Notes: generated by a model from the sequence alone, not told the origin. Shown: positions 15,847-25,606, numbered from the stretch's first letter. The stretch: 64,000 bases of DNA from Chryseobacterium sp. G0186 (GCF_003815675.1 NZ_CP033918.1:3472001-3536000); one strand, 5' to 3'. Translations and numbers: made by a program.

Positions 15847-17391
15847 TTAGCTCATTGGAAGTTTGATCGTAAATGTACTTCCGTTTCCTTTATTGGATTC
15901 TACGATAATCTGTCCTTTGTGGAGCTCTACAATTTTTTTAACGTAGGAAAGACCTAATCCCTGTCCTTTTACATTATGAATATTTCCTGTCTCTTCTCTG
16001 AAGAATTTTTCAAAGATCTTTGTCTTATTCTGGGTGTCCATTCCCATTCCTTTATCCGAAATTTCAATAATATACCAATGCCCTTCATTTCTTGTTTCTA
16101 CATGAATTTCAGGGGCTTCAGGAGAATACTTGTTGGCATTATCCAAAAGGTTAACCAGCATATTTGAAATGTGGAATTCATCGATTTTAAAATTATAATG
16201 AGTGGCATTGAACTTTTGTGTCAGGGAACCATTTCTCTGTTGTACAATCAGATTGAAGGATTCTGTCGTTCTTTTGATCAACTCTCTTACATTGGTTTCT
16301 TTCAGGAATAGTTCTACCTCATTTCTTTCAAGCTTAGACATGTTCAGAACATTCTCCACCTGTTTTTTCATCCTCAGATTTTCCTGCTTAATCAGCTCTG
16401 AATAATACTTTACCTTATCCGGATTAGTTGCAATCTTATCATTAGCCAGGGAATCTGTTGCTACAGAAATGGTTGCCAATGGTGTCTTGAATTCATGAGA
16501 CATATTATTGATAAAGTCTGTCTTCACTTCAGCAAGCTTCTTCTGTCTCATCATATAATTGATGGAAATGATATAAATTCCAAGAATGGTTAGCAAGGAA
16601 AGGAAAGTTCCCAATAACATCGGCCAGTTGTTCATTGCTAGTGAATATTCTTTCTTTGGAAAAACCAAAGCAAGACTGTATAATGTATTTTTTTTGTCTG
16701 TAAATAGTGGAAAGCTGTAGGTATTACTGTCTTTCTTCTCCTTATAGGCTTTATTGGCAATACTCGTTAATTTGTTATTCTTGTCAAGGACTCCATATCC
16801 GAATTTTGCAGTAATGCCTCTTATTCTCAACTCCTTGGTAATAACAGAATCAAGAGCTGTAGGGTCAACTCTTTTGGTGATAGGAAGGTTGTTTCCATAA
16901 ACTTTTACAAATTCTTTCATGGAGTAATCACCCGTTTCTATATCCTGATTGATATCCGTGGTAAGAAGTTCACGGTTGGTGGTATCTCTTTTTATTTTAT
17001 AGGCAGCTTCATCAGTATATAAGGTGGTTAACTTGATAGAGTCCCCTTTCTTAGAGATTGGAAGCTGTGTTTTTTCAATAATGTTCTTAGAGTAAATAAT
17101 CTGTCTTTGTGTTCCTGAGTCTTCAACCTGCTGGATGGTTGTCAGAGAAGGCTGTTTACTGTTGGCAAGAATATTATTTCTGAAATTTTTATAATCCTGA
17201 TTTAAATATTTATCGGCTTCAATTTCCTCAATACTTTTTGAAGTACTTTCCAAAACAGCATACACTTTGTTTGAAAAATCCTGTTCCAGCACACCGTAAT
17301 AGCCTTTCAGCCAATAAAATTGGAGCGTAACGAAGACAATCAGTGAAATTGTCATAAACACCGAAATTATTGGGATGAATTTATTATTCAT
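15847..17391 (-). CDS. Two-component sensor histidine kinase
   Basis: 514 residues. TM helix 1 (about 8-29) and TM helix 2 (about 257-282) enclose a periplasmic sensor domain of about 230 residues rich in Lys/Thr/Asp. The dimerisation/phospho-acceptor H box is NNMSHEFKTPLATI with His299. The ATPase domain has MLVNLLDNANKYSP (N box), SDKGMGMD (G1), FEKFFRE (F box) and GQGLGLSYVKKI (G2). Upstream partner of the OmpR-type regulator at 15053-15739. The stimulus is unknown. Confidence 0.92.
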   Translation of the reverse strand: MNNKFIPIISVFMTISLIVFVTLQFYWLKGYYGVLEQDFSNKVYAVLESTSKSIEEIEADKYLNQDYKNFRNNILANSKQPSLTTIQQVEDSGTQRQIIYSKNIIEKTQLPISKKGDSIKLTTLYTDEAAYKIKRDTTNRELLTTDINQDIETGDYSMKEFVKVYGNNLPITKRVDPTALDSVITKELRIRGITAKFGYGVLDKNNKLTSIANKAYKEKKDSNTYSFPLFTDKKNTLYSLALVFPKKEYSLAMNNWPMLLGTFLSLLTILGIYIISINYMMRQKKLAEVKTDFINNMSHEFKTPLATISVATDSLANDKIATNPDKVKYYSELIKQENLRMKKQVENVLNMSKLERNEVELFLKETNVRELIKRTTESFNLIVQQRNGSLTQKFNATHYNFKIDEFHISNMLVNLLDNANKYSPEAPEIHVETRNEGHWYIIEISDKGMGMDTQNKTKIFEKFFREETGNIHNVKGQGLGLSYVKKIVELHKGQIIVESNKGNGSTFTIKLPMS

Positions 17392-17591
17392 TATTTTATT
17401 ATATATGTTTTGAAAAAATGAATGTTAAAATTAATTGTTTTAAGACTACGTAAACAAAAAACGAGCCAAAAAATTATGTTTTTTTTCTTAAAAGTGTGTT
17501 TTTTAACAATTATTTATGAATTATTGTTTACTTGTCATATGAAAAGTCCTTTCTACAAATAAACACTTAACTTTATTAAAAATAATTAGTT

Positions 17592-18086
17592 ATGGAATCT
17601 AATATCATTTTCAACAAAGATTTTGACTCGAATAGCGTGTATGTAATGAAAATTTATGACGCTGATGTTTCAACAGTATGGAGCTATTTTACCCAATCGG
17701 AATTACTGGATCAATGGTGGGGACCCAAACCATGGAAATGTGAAACTTTAAATCAGGATTTTAAGGAAGGAGGTGTTTGGCTTTATTCAATGGTAGGCCC
17801 AAATGGAGAAAAGGCTTATTCCCAATCTAAATACGGAGAAATCATGGAACATCGAAGTCTGGATTGGATCAGTGCCTTTTGTGATGAAAAAGGAAATGTA
17901 AATGAAGATTTTTCTGGGTCAAAATGGCTGATTGGCTTTACAGGTGTAGAAGAGGGAACTAAAATAACAGTAAATATTCATTATCAATCTCAGGAAGTAA
18001 TGAAGAAAATGCTGGACATGGGATTTGAAGGAGGTTTTACAATGGGACTTAATCAGCTGCAGGAAATTTTAGATTCTTTGAAATAA
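17592..18086 (+). CDS. SRPBCC/START-like protein (AHSA1 family)
   Basis: 164 residues. The pattern VYDADVSTVWSYFTQSELLDQWWGPKPW with a C-terminal long helix (MLDMGFEGGFTMGLNQLQEIL) is typical of SRPBCC proteins of the Activator of Hsp90 ATPase homologue 1-like group, whose hydrophobic cavity binds small ligands. No signal peptide. Monocistronic: it is divergent from the histidine kinase and convergent with the following minus-strand operon. Specific role unknown. Confidence 0.82.
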   Translation: MESNIIFNKDFDSNSVYVMKIYDADVSTVWSYFTQSELLDQWWGPKPWKCETLNQDFKEGGVWLYSMVGPNGEKAYSQSKYGEIMEHRSLDWISAFCDEKGNVNEDFSGSKWLIGFTGVEEGTKITVNIHYQSQEVMKKMLDMGFEGGFTMGLNQLQEILDSLK

Positions 18087-18129
18087 AAATAATCATCGAA
18101 AGAATATAAATTGATTTTGTACGATACTA

Positions 18130-18161
18130 AAATAGAGTGTTCCAATAGGAGCACTCTATTT
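18130..18161. terminator. Bidirectional terminator between convergent genes
   Basis: Arms AAATAGAGTGTTCC (18130-18143) and GGAGCACTCTATTT (18148-18161) pair over 14 bp with one G-T wobble and an AATA loop. It lies between the SRPBCC gene (+) and the exported-protein operon (-). Confidence 0.75.
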
Positions 18162-18200
18162 ATTAAAATATGGAATAAAAATGTTTTCTTGTTTATCAGC

Positions 18201-19028
18201 CTATAGCTTTTCTATACTGATGAAAGTTCCGTCTGTGGGAACTATTTTATAAACATCAGCTACCGTAAGGATAGAAACACCTCCGGAAACCTGAACTTTA
18301 AGCTGATCCCCTTTATCAAACATAGCTAAAAACTCCATAGTTCCCACTCTGTTGGCTCCGGCAGTTATTAAAATGGCCTCATTTAAGGATACATCATTTC
18401 TGGCAAGAACATTCCCGTTTTTCAAGGCTCTGAATGAAATGACAGGTGGACTTACATGAATTCCCGAGGTTTTTACTTTTAAGCTGATCAGAATCTTATA
18501 AAACCCGGATTCTTTAAATGTAAAATTACTGAAGTTGCTGTTTACGGTTCCTTGTGCATCAATAATACCCAGATTATCCCCATCCAGAGTCGTATTATAA
18601 AACCCGAAAGGCACGTCTTTTTCTCCACAACCGATAAGTATGCAGCCTACAGAGGGTAAATTATTTTCCGGTGTGGCAGGGTTCATACTGGCACGTGTAG
18701 TTCGGCCTCCGCTCTCATAGAATGTAGGCTTCCATTTTTCACCGTCATAAACTACCACTCTTTGGATGTCTTTTCTATACATAATCATTCCCTGCATGGT
18801 AGGGTCTCTCGTGAAATGATCCGGAAGACTCGCATTATATAAAGGTAATTCTGTTTCATTATTCACTGTCGGGATCATCATGCCTTTAGATTTGGCAGCG
18901 TTGTCTTCATTATTGACAACACTGAACATAGCATTGTTACTCGGATTAGTGCCGCTTCCGACAACAACCTGCGAAAAAGAAGCATTGGCCCAAATTATAA
19001 GAGCTGTCATGTATATTTTTTTTATCAT
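18201..19028 (-). CDS. Exported hypothetical protein, paralog C of a three-gene operon
   Basis: 275 residues with signal peptide (MIKKIYMTALIIWANASFSQ). The N-terminal module (about 25-100) has AMFSVVN...KGMMIPTV...GMIMYRKD...VVYDGEKWKP, a head seen also in the two upstream genes and in the protein at 37076-38875. The C-terminal half has FKESGFYKILISLKVK and KGDQLKVQVSGG...GTFISIEKL, a spacing reminiscent of C1q/TNF-like beta-sandwich domains. No catalytic motif is seen. The start codon is one base after the stop of the upstream gene, so translation is probably coupled. Likely a surface or extracellular structural/adhesive protein; not assignable to a named family. Confidence 0.7.
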   Translation of the reverse strand: MIKKIYMTALIIWANASFSQVVVGSGTNPSNNAMFSVVNNEDNAAKSKGMMIPTVNNETELPLYNASLPDHFTRDPTMQGMIMYRKDIQRVVVYDGEKWKPTFYESGGRTTRASMNPATPENNLPSVGCILIGCGEKDVPFGFYNTTLDGDNLGIIDAQGTVNSNFSNFTFKESGFYKILISLKVKTSGIHVSPPVISFRALKNGNVLARNDVSLNEAILITAGANRVGTMEFLAMFDKGDQLKVQVSGGVSILTVADVYKIVPTDGTFISIEKL

Positions 19029-19029
19029 T

Positions 19030-19869
19030 TTAATTCAATTTTTCGATGTATAAATAGGTGTCTTTATCACTCATTTTAAACGTTACTCCTGTTCCCAGAT
19101 TTAATCCGGTATCAGCTTGAATGCCTGCTCTTAAACGGATCTGATCTCCTGCATACAAATATTTTGTAGTGGAAAAACTGTTTATTGAATTTGAACTTCC
19201 GGCTGTTACCACCAATCCGTACAGTAAGAAACTGTTTTCATGAATTTTTTGCCAACCTTCTCCCTGAGCATTGGCGTAAAGAGCCTGTAATGATACAATA
19301 GTAGCTGCATTCCCTACAGATAGGCCTCCTGCGCTGCTTGTCTTTACAGAGGGGTTGATTCTGTAGAAGCCATTGGCAGGGATGGTTATTTCTCCATTGG
19401 CATTTACCGTTAATCCTAGGTTGTTGATATTATTTCGGTCAAAATCATTTAAAATATTAAACTGCAAAGTTGGACGCCCCGTAATTCCAAGTACATTGGC
19501 TACAGAATAATCCGATGAGCTTGACCCCAGGATGCTCATGTTCTTATAATTTTTAATGCTTCTTTCTGTTGCTGCGATCCATCTGTATCCGTCGTATTTT
19601 ACAACATCCTTTATTTCTTTGTTGTAAAATACCAACCCGTTGTCTGAAGGGTTATTTTCATACAGGTCTGGTTGTTTTGCATTGTAATTGGGCAGTTCGG
19701 TATGGTTTTCAACAGTAGGAAGCATAATCCCTTTAGCATTGTGCTCCACCTGTAAAGCCGCTCGTGGATGAATAATTTCAGGTCTATTCCCGATTTTTAC
19801 CTGGGCATATCCAAGATATCCGATAGTTGTTAAAATAAAAACGTTTAGTATAATAATTTTCTTCATCAT
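19030..19869 (-). CDS. Exported hypothetical protein, paralog B of a three-gene operon
   Basis: 279 residues from the ATG at 19869, one base after the upstream stop; a GTG at 19878 is possible but would overlap, and the one-base spacing matches the next junction. Signal peptide MMKKIIILNVFILTTIGYLGYAQ. The head module reads AALQVEHNAKGIMLPTV...GLVFYNKE...VVKYDGYRWIA. The C-terminal half has ANGFYRINPSVKTSS and YAGDQIRLRAGIQ...TYLYIEKLN, again C1q-like in pattern. Middle gene of the operon. Function unknown. Confidence 0.7.
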   Translation of the reverse strand: MMKKIIILNVFILTTIGYLGYAQVKIGNRPEIIHPRAALQVEHNAKGIMLPTVENHTELPNYNAKQPDLYENNPSDNGLVFYNKEIKDVVKYDGYRWIAATERSIKNYKNMSILGSSSSDYSVANVLGITGRPTLQFNILNDFDRNNINNLGLTVNANGEITIPANGFYRINPSVKTSSAGGLSVGNAATIVSLQALYANAQGEGWQKIHENSFLLYGLVVTAGSSNSINSFSTTKYLYAGDQIRLRAGIQADTGLNLGTGVTFKMSDKDTYLYIEKLN

Positions 19870-19870
19870 T

Positions 19871-20758
19871 TTAATCACTTACTTTGGTGAACATTATTTC
19901 TCTTGGATAATATTGGGCAATACTTGCATTTGCTGCTGCAGTAAGGGTAACCACTACAGAGACTGTTGCAAGGGGAGAATGTATTCTGGAAACAATATAG
20001 TCTCCCGGATTTAGACGGATTCTGGTTGTTGTAAATGCAGCTGTATTCGTATCACCACCTATCCCCAGAATACCATAATAGTCAGGGAAAAATGTGGTAA
20101 GCTTAACTTCGCTGTGGCTTCCGTCACTTTGCTTCAGATAAGCTCTCAGCTGATACTGAGGTCCACTTGTTAAAGAAACGGCTCCTCCTGTTTTTGAAGG
20201 TACATTTAAGTAAATATCGTAGACCCCTGCTTCATTAATGACAAATTTTGCATTGTCAAAGCTTTTGTTGCCATAGATACCGCCACCTGGTACCACTGCC
20301 GTCTCTCTTGTGATATTAAGATTGTTGTAAGACTGCAGCCCGTCTACCGGAGCGCCAAATCCAAGTCCTACATGTCGCCCGCATCCGAGGAGAACACAGA
20401 CTACGCTGGTCTCTTCATTGGCAGCAGATAGAAACCTGGATTGTTTCATTTTGAAGTCTGCAGCTGCAGGTTCATTGTTCCATTTCGCTCCGTCATAAGA
20501 GTAAAATGTAGCATGTGTTTTTTCAAACATCATCATGCCTGTCATTTCAGTATCAGAAGTCGATGGAGTATGCAATGGAAGATTTTCCGATGCAGATACT
20601 TCGGGAATCATGATCCCAAAATTTTTCCCGCCATATTTTCCGTCTACCTGTAAAATGGCTTTACTATGAGTTTCTACTGTTGGGTTTTTTGAAATACCTA
20701 CTTGCGAAAAAGCTAAATTAACAAAGAGCAACATCAGAAAAGTGCTAGTTTTTTTCAT
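19871..20758 (-). CDS. Exported hypothetical protein, paralog A (first gene of the operon)
   Basis: 295 residues with signal peptide MKKTSTFLMLLFVNLAFSQ. The head module is AILQVDGKYGGKNFGIMIPEV...GMMMFEKT...YSYDGAKWNN. The C-terminal half has NEAGVYDIYLNVPSKTGG and NPGDYIVSRIHSPL...EIMFTKVSD, matching the spacing of its two paralogs. First gene of the operon, with a long 550-nt upstream region. No enzymatic motif. Function unknown; a secreted adhesin-like or matrix protein is a guess. Confidence 0.7.
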   Translation of the reverse strand: MKKTSTFLMLLFVNLAFSQVGISKNPTVETHSKAILQVDGKYGGKNFGIMIPEVSASENLPLHTPSTSDTEMTGMMMFEKTHATFYSYDGAKWNNEPAAADFKMKQSRFLSAANEETSVVCVLLGCGRHVGLGFGAPVDGLQSYNNLNITRETAVVPGGGIYGNKSFDNAKFVINEAGVYDIYLNVPSKTGGAVSLTSGPQYQLRAYLKQSDGSHSEVKLTTFFPDYYGILGIGGDTNTAAFTTTRIRLNPGDYIVSRIHSPLATVSVVVTLTAAANASIAQYYPREIMFTKVSD

Positions 20759-21182
20759 GGTTTGATTTCTATTTAAATTTTAATCTGTTTTATCCAGAAG
20801 AATTTTTATCGAAATGCATAGTTTTTTAGTTCTTAGTTTTTGTGTAGTTTTTATTCAAAATTTTATCCCTCCAGGTTCATATACGAACTGGGCTTGTCAT
20901 TTGTTGTCGTTTTTTTCAAGCTTATGATTCAACGATAAGCCTGAAGAAATTGACCATCATATTCTGAGGGAAATTGATCATAGTACCTGATCAAAAGAAT
21001 GTGGTATGGGCCTCACTAAAGTACGACTCTATGGGGTATCAACCAATCAAATTGTGAAATATTATAGGTTTGGTAATTGATTTTTAGGTGAGAAAATGAT
21101 AATAGATTGGAAATGAATTGATTTAAAATTTTAATAATAAATCATTTTTTATGTTATATTTTTAATTAACTACTTAATTTTG
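20759..21182. other. Long intergenic region upstream of the paralog operon
   Basis: 424 nt with no credible coding frame. It must contain the promoter of the 18201-20758 operon on the minus strand, but I see no clear TAnnTTTG element. No copy of the 32-nt element found at 34585, 35962 and 36949 is present here. Confidence 0.4.
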
Positions 21183-21221
21183 TTTAAAAAAAATAGAGAT
21201 AAGTTTTTGCTTATCTCTATT
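21183..21221 (-). terminator. Rho-independent terminator of the 21309-21647 gene
   Basis: AATAGAGATAAG (21192-21203) and CTTATCTCTATT (21210-21221) form a perfect 12-bp stem. On the minus strand it is followed by a run of T (TTTTTTTT), so it acts on the minus-strand gene ending at 21309. Confidence 0.8.
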
Positions 21222-21308
21222 GTGTTAATGAAATGTGTTTATTTTGTTGATTTTCGATAATTATTATATTCTTTTATTATCGAATTTTCAAATTAGAGCT
21301 TTTTTGGC

Positions 21309-21647
21309 TTAAATTAATTCCTCTTCCTGAAAATACTGAATAATCGCCTTTTTCATAAGCAGGCTCTGCTCATTAGGCCTTAGCTCGGGAAGATCTTCCT
21401 TTTTTTCAAACTGTGGCCACCCATCTTCATAGTGGGTGAATTTGTAATATCCAAAGGGCTCAAGTAGTCTGCATACCGCAATATGAATCAGGTTTACCTT
21501 ATCTTCCTTTGTGTATTTCTGCTGTCCGCTTCCCAGCTCCTGTAATCCTATTAAAAACAACAGGGTTTCAATGGGAGGGTTCTTCTCAGTCTGGAAGTTG
21601 TCTTCGAAGAACTGTTCTATTTTTTTCCAATACTCGGATTCGTTCAT
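21309..21647 (-). CDS. Conserved hypothetical protein, 112 aa
   Basis: A cytoplasmic, acidic, mostly helical protein with no signal peptide or TM segment. Recognisable stretches are PPIETLLFLIGLQELG, DKVNLIHIAVCRLLEPFGYY and DGWPQFEKKEDLP. It looks like a small flavobacterial conserved protein, but I do not recognise a named family. It is 105 nt downstream of oligopeptidase B on the same strand and has its own strong terminator. Confidence 0.7.
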   Translation of the reverse strand: MNESEYWKKIEQFFEDNFQTEKNPPIETLLFLIGLQELGSGQQKYTKEDKVNLIHIAVCRLLEPFGYYKFTHYEDGWPQFEKKEDLPELRPNEQSLLMKKAIIQYFQEEELI

Positions 21648-21752
21648 ATGATGATATTTGCCATTTTTTATAATGACAATATATTTTTTAAATTATTATT
21701 TCTTTTTCTATTTTCCTCTCTTTTAGAGTTGAATGGAATAAAACGTGCCAAA

Positions 21753-23795
21753 TTATTCTTTATCAATCTTCAGTAGAAATGCATACTCCAGTGCATCTTC
21801 TTTCAATGATTCAAATCTTCCGCTTGCACCTCCGTGTCCTGAGCTCATGTCTGTTTTAAAGACTAAAATATTATTGTTTGTTTTCATCTCTCTCAGCTTG
21901 GCAGTCCATTTGGCCGGTTCCCAATATTGAACCTGAGAATCATGGAATCCTGTAGTAATCAGCATGTGTGGATAGTCTTTCGCTTCTACATTATCATAAG
22001 GAGAATAATCTTTCATATAATGATAATACTCTTTATCATTTGGATTCCCCCATTCGTCGTATTCCCCGGTAGTTAAAGGAATTGTATCATCAAGCATGGT
22101 AGAAACAACATCTACAAAAGGAACCTGCGCTACAATACCGTGGAATAATTGTGGTTCATAATTGACAACAGCTCCTACCAGAAGACCTCCCGCACTTCCG
22201 CCCATCGCATACATATGCTTTGAAGAGGTGTAGTTTTCCTGTATTAAATGCTTTCCTGCATCAATGAAGTCGAAGAATGTATTTTTCTTGAACAGCATTT
22301 TTCCGTCTTCATACCATTCTCTTCCCAGGTATTCTCCACCTCGGATGTGAGCAATGGCATAGATAAATCCACGATCCAGAATTGATAATCTTACATTAGA
22401 GAAACTGGCATCTACAGTATGTCCGTAACTTCCATATCCATATAAAAGAAGAGGAGTGTCAGCAGACTTTTTTGTATCCTTATGGTAAACAAGTGAAATC
22501 GGAACTTTTGTTTTTCCATCTCTGGAATCGGCCCATATTCTTTCTGATATATAGTTTTCAGGAATGAATGTTCCACCCAAAACCTCCTGTTGCTTAAGAA
22601 GTTTTGTGGTTTTTTCTTTCATGTTATATTCATAAGTGGAACTTGGCTGTGTTAGCGAGGTGTAGCCATAGCGTAAAATCTCGGTATCAAATTCCAGATT
22701 GATGCTGATATAGGTCGTGTAAGTAGGATCAGAGAAAGGTAAATAATAAGATTCCTGTGTCTTTTCATCAATGATCTTGATTTGTAGTAATCCTTTTTCT
22801 CTCTCCTCAAGAACTAAATAATCCCTAAAGATCTCAAAGCCTTCCAATAGAACTTCTTCACGGTGAGGAATAACATCTACCCAATTTTCCATACCGCAAT
22901 GATCAATCTTCGTTTTGACGATTTTAAAGTTGGTAGCATCATCAGCATTGGTGATAATGTAAAACTCATCTTCGTAGTGTTCTACCGAATATTCAAGATC
23001 ATCTATCCTTGGCTGAATTACAGTCCAGTCTGCAAAAACATTATCAGAAGGAATGAAGTGATGCTCATCTGAAATCGTGCTTGAGCTAGCAATGAAAATA
23101 TATTGTAAAGATTTTGTCTTAAAGACGTTTACATCAAAGGTCTCATCTTTTTCATGGAAAATAAGGATGTCCTCAGATGAGTCTGTACCCAGCTTGTGTC
23201 TGTACACCTGGAATGCACGGAGGCTTTTATCTTTTCTGATGTAAAACAGGTGTTGGTTGTCATTGGCCCAAACTGCTTTTCCTGTCGTGTTCAGAATTTT
23301 GTCCTGAAGAATTTCTCCCGTTTTTAAATTCTTGAAATTTAAAGTGTAGATTCTTCGGCCCACATTATCTGAAGAAAAAGAAGCTAATTCATTGTTGGGA
23401 CTCACAGCCACGCTGCCAACTTCAAAGAAGTCTTCCCCCTCTGCCAAGATGTTTACATCAAGTACAATTTCTTCCTGATTGTCCAGGCTTTTATGTTTTC
23501 TGCAGAAGATTGGATATTCCTTACCCTCTTCATAACGTACAATGTACCAGTATTCATTAAAGAAATAGGGCAGAGATTCATCATCTTTTTTATAACGGGC
23601 TTTCATTTCCTCAAAAAGATCTTCCTGAAGCTGCTCTGTGTCTTTCATAATGAATTCTTCGTAAGCGTTTTCTTCTTCAAGATATTGGATGACCTCGGGA
23701 TTTTCCCTTTCATTAAGCCAGAAGTAATGATCTATTCTTCTGTCACCGTGAGTTTCTATTATTTTTTCTATTTTTTTTGCCTGTGGAGCTTTCAT
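21753..23795 (-). CDS. ptrB: Oligopeptidase B (S9A prolyl oligopeptidase family)
   Basis: 680 residues, the usual length for this family. An N-terminal seven-bladed propeller precedes a C-terminal alpha/beta hydrolase. The triad is visible: Ser534 in GGSAGGLLVG, Asp619 in FHDSQVQYWEPAKW and His654 in SSGHGGASGR. YGYGSYG is the oxyanion region. HYFWLNERENPEVIQYLEEEN at the N-terminus and the acidic substrate-binding character fit oligopeptidase B, which cuts peptides after Arg or Lys. No signal peptide, so cytoplasmic or periplasm-adjacent. Downstream neighbour is the 112-aa gene. Confidence 0.92.
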   Translation of the reverse strand: MKAPQAKKIEKIIETHGDRRIDHYFWLNERENPEVIQYLEEENAYEEFIMKDTEQLQEDLFEEMKARYKKDDESLPYFFNEYWYIVRYEEGKEYPIFCRKHKSLDNQEEIVLDVNILAEGEDFFEVGSVAVSPNNELASFSSDNVGRRIYTLNFKNLKTGEILQDKILNTTGKAVWANDNQHLFYIRKDKSLRAFQVYRHKLGTDSSEDILIFHEKDETFDVNVFKTKSLQYIFIASSSTISDEHHFIPSDNVFADWTVIQPRIDDLEYSVEHYEDEFYIITNADDATNFKIVKTKIDHCGMENWVDVIPHREEVLLEGFEIFRDYLVLEEREKGLLQIKIIDEKTQESYYLPFSDPTYTTYISINLEFDTEILRYGYTSLTQPSSTYEYNMKEKTTKLLKQQEVLGGTFIPENYISERIWADSRDGKTKVPISLVYHKDTKKSADTPLLLYGYGSYGHTVDASFSNVRLSILDRGFIYAIAHIRGGEYLGREWYEDGKMLFKKNTFFDFIDAGKHLIQENYTSSKHMYAMGGSAGGLLVGAVVNYEPQLFHGIVAQVPFVDVVSTMLDDTIPLTTGEYDEWGNPNDKEYYHYMKDYSPYDNVEAKDYPHMLITTGFHDSQVQYWEPAKWTAKLREMKTNNNILVFKTDMSSGHGGASGRFESLKEDALEYAFLLKIDKE

Positions 23796-23898
23796 CCGGA
23801 TATTTTAATTTTTAACGCCTTGCGTACATTTTTCATTCCTTTTGATAATGTTTAACATGGACGTTTCATTCAATATTAATTCTTGTTCAAATTTAGGT

Positions 23899-23935
23899 AA
23901 AAAAAAACCATCTTTCCTTTATTGAAAAGATGGTT
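23899..23935 (-). terminator. Rho-independent terminator of the DUF4271-hemD operon
   Basis: AACCATCTTT (23907-23916) pairs with AAAGATGGTT (23926-23935). On the minus strand it is followed by nine T, 24 nt after the hemD stop. Confidence 0.85.
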
Positions 23936-23958
23936 GGCTTTATTTTTTGTATTAAAGA

Positions 23959-24708
23959 CTACTTGTGAAGAGCTTTAATATATTTTTCCAGTGCCATTGT
24001 CATGGATGGTGTTTCCTTTGTAGGAGCCATTAGATCTACTTTTAATCCCGCTTCTTCAGCAGCTGCTAAAGTGGTGTTACCAAAAACTCCGATTTTTGTT
24101 TCATCTTGTTTAAAGTCTGGGAAATTCTGTTGCAGAGACTTTATCCCTTGCGGGCTAAAGAAAATCAACATATCATAATCCTTGATGTTGATATCTGTAA
24201 GATCACTGCATACAGTACGGTACATGATTGCTCTTGTCCATTCTATATTTGCAGAATCCAAAGTTTTTACAATATCAGGGCTTAAAACATCTGAAGATGG
24301 CAACAAATATTTTTCAGTTGGAAACTTTTTAAACAGAGGAAGCAGGTCTGAGAAGTTTTTCTCCCCAAAGCTGATCTTTCTTTTTCTGTACACAATATGC
24401 TTTTGAAGATAGTTGGCTATTGCTTCCGACTGGCAGATGTATCTCATTGTATCCGGAACTGCAAAACGCAGTTCTTCTGCTAGCCTAAAGTAATGGTCAA
24501 TCGCATTTTTACTGGTAAAAATGATTCCAGTATATTGCGTCAGATCTATTTTCTGTGTTCTGAGCTCTTTATTGTCAACCCCTTCGACATGGATAAATGG
24601 ACGGAAATCAATCTTTATTTTTTCCTTCTTCGCAATATCCAAATATGGAGAAGACTCACTAGGCGCTGGTTGAGAAACCAATATAGACTTTATTCTCATC
24701 ATTGACAT
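23959..24708 (-). CDS. hemD: Uroporphyrinogen-III synthase
   Basis: 249 residues. HemD cyclises hydroxymethylbilane to uroporphyrinogen III in heme biosynthesis. The low-conservation family shows its typical two-domain pattern: LVSQPAPSESSPYLDIAKKEKIKI, TGIIFTSKNAIDHYF, VPDTMRYICQSEAIANYL, KYLLPSSDVLSPDI, YDMLIFFSPQGIKSL and IGVFGNTTLAAAEEAGLKVDLMAPTKETPSMTMAL. The gene starts 3 nt after the DUF4271 gene, the arrangement common in Flavobacteriia. It is followed by a strong terminator. Confidence 0.9.
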   Translation of the reverse strand: MSMMRIKSILVSQPAPSESSPYLDIAKKEKIKIDFRPFIHVEGVDNKELRTQKIDLTQYTGIIFTSKNAIDHYFRLAEELRFAVPDTMRYICQSEAIANYLQKHIVYRKRKISFGEKNFSDLLPLFKKFPTEKYLLPSSDVLSPDIVKTLDSANIEWTRAIMYRTVCSDLTDINIKDYDMLIFFSPQGIKSLQQNFPDFKQDETKIGVFGNTTLAAAEEAGLKVDLMAPTKETPSMTMALEKYIKALHK

Positions 24709-24711
24709 TTA

Positions 24712-25380
24712 TTAAAAAAATAACAATTTCCAAAGCAATAATAATGGTGCGATTTGGAGCGTGCAAATATACAAAAATTTATAATACCATTTCTCCGGAA
24801 GAATCTTGTTCTTGTGAAATAAATAGAAAAAAACTTTGAAAATGAATACAAAACAAAAGAAGAAGAAATAGTATAAAAAGATTTTATTTCTGTCGATCGG
24901 GAAGTAATAATGGGTAATACACAGAATTATCATGAGAAAAGACAGAATAAAATAAAATTTTGTGGAGGTAAAATAAAAAATAGACCATTTTTTTCCATCT
25001 CCTATACTTTGGTAAAATAAATACCCCAATGTTGATCTTGTTAAATAAAAAAAGACCACTACCAGAAGAGTATAGCCAAATTTATTAAGCTGATATCCAA
25101 AAAGCTGGAGATCGGCAACATATTTCGGGACGATAGGAATATATTGGGAGAGCAATATAGATAAGGTAAGAGTAATAACACACGAGGTAATGATCCAGCT
25201 GGGTAGATTATTACTGGCATCAAAATATTTTTGAAGCAAAAAATCCTTAAGGCTTGCATCTCTTTCTATAATGTTCATCATAAAAACATATAGAAATATA
25301 CAGCCTATTAATATGAAGACTACCCAGTCATTATTCTCTGGTATTCTTACATGATTGATGAAGTTCTGTGATGATGGCAA
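24712..25380 (-). CDS. DUF4271 integral membrane protein
   Basis: 222 residues with about six TM helices and very high Phe/Leu/Ile content. The conserved feature is the FYLTRSTLGYLFYQSIGDGKKWSIFY loop region between helices, typical of DUF4271. It is directly upstream of hemD (3-nt gap), a conserved pairing in Bacteroidota. No function is known for the family. The start at 25380 follows a 240-nt divergent region shared with the mannosyltransferase gene. Confidence 0.85.
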   Translation of the reverse strand: MPSSQNFINHVRIPENNDWVVFILIGCIFLYVFMMNIIERDASLKDFLLQKYFDASNNLPSWIITSCVITLTLSILLSQYIPIVPKYVADLQLFGYQLNKFGYTLLVVVFFYLTRSTLGYLFYQSIGDGKKWSIFYFTSTKFYFILSFLMIILCITHYYFPIDRNKIFLYYFFFFCFVFIFKVFFYLFHKNKILPEKWYYKFLYICTLQIAPLLLLWKLLFF

Positions 25381-25606
25381 ATTTTATTTTTTATTTAGTT
25401 TTCTATTTAACGATCAATAACACAATTTGGCATGGATTTTCTTTATCGCTTCATCCGTGGTACTTATGCTAAAGTATACTTTCTTACTGATTTTATGTTG
25501 TATGTGAAACTCTTCCATAAAGTCTCCGCATGATTCATCTAATCTGTGAGAAATATTTTTGCAAAATTATAGATTATTTTGTATAAAATAAAAAGGTTAA
25601 ATAAAC

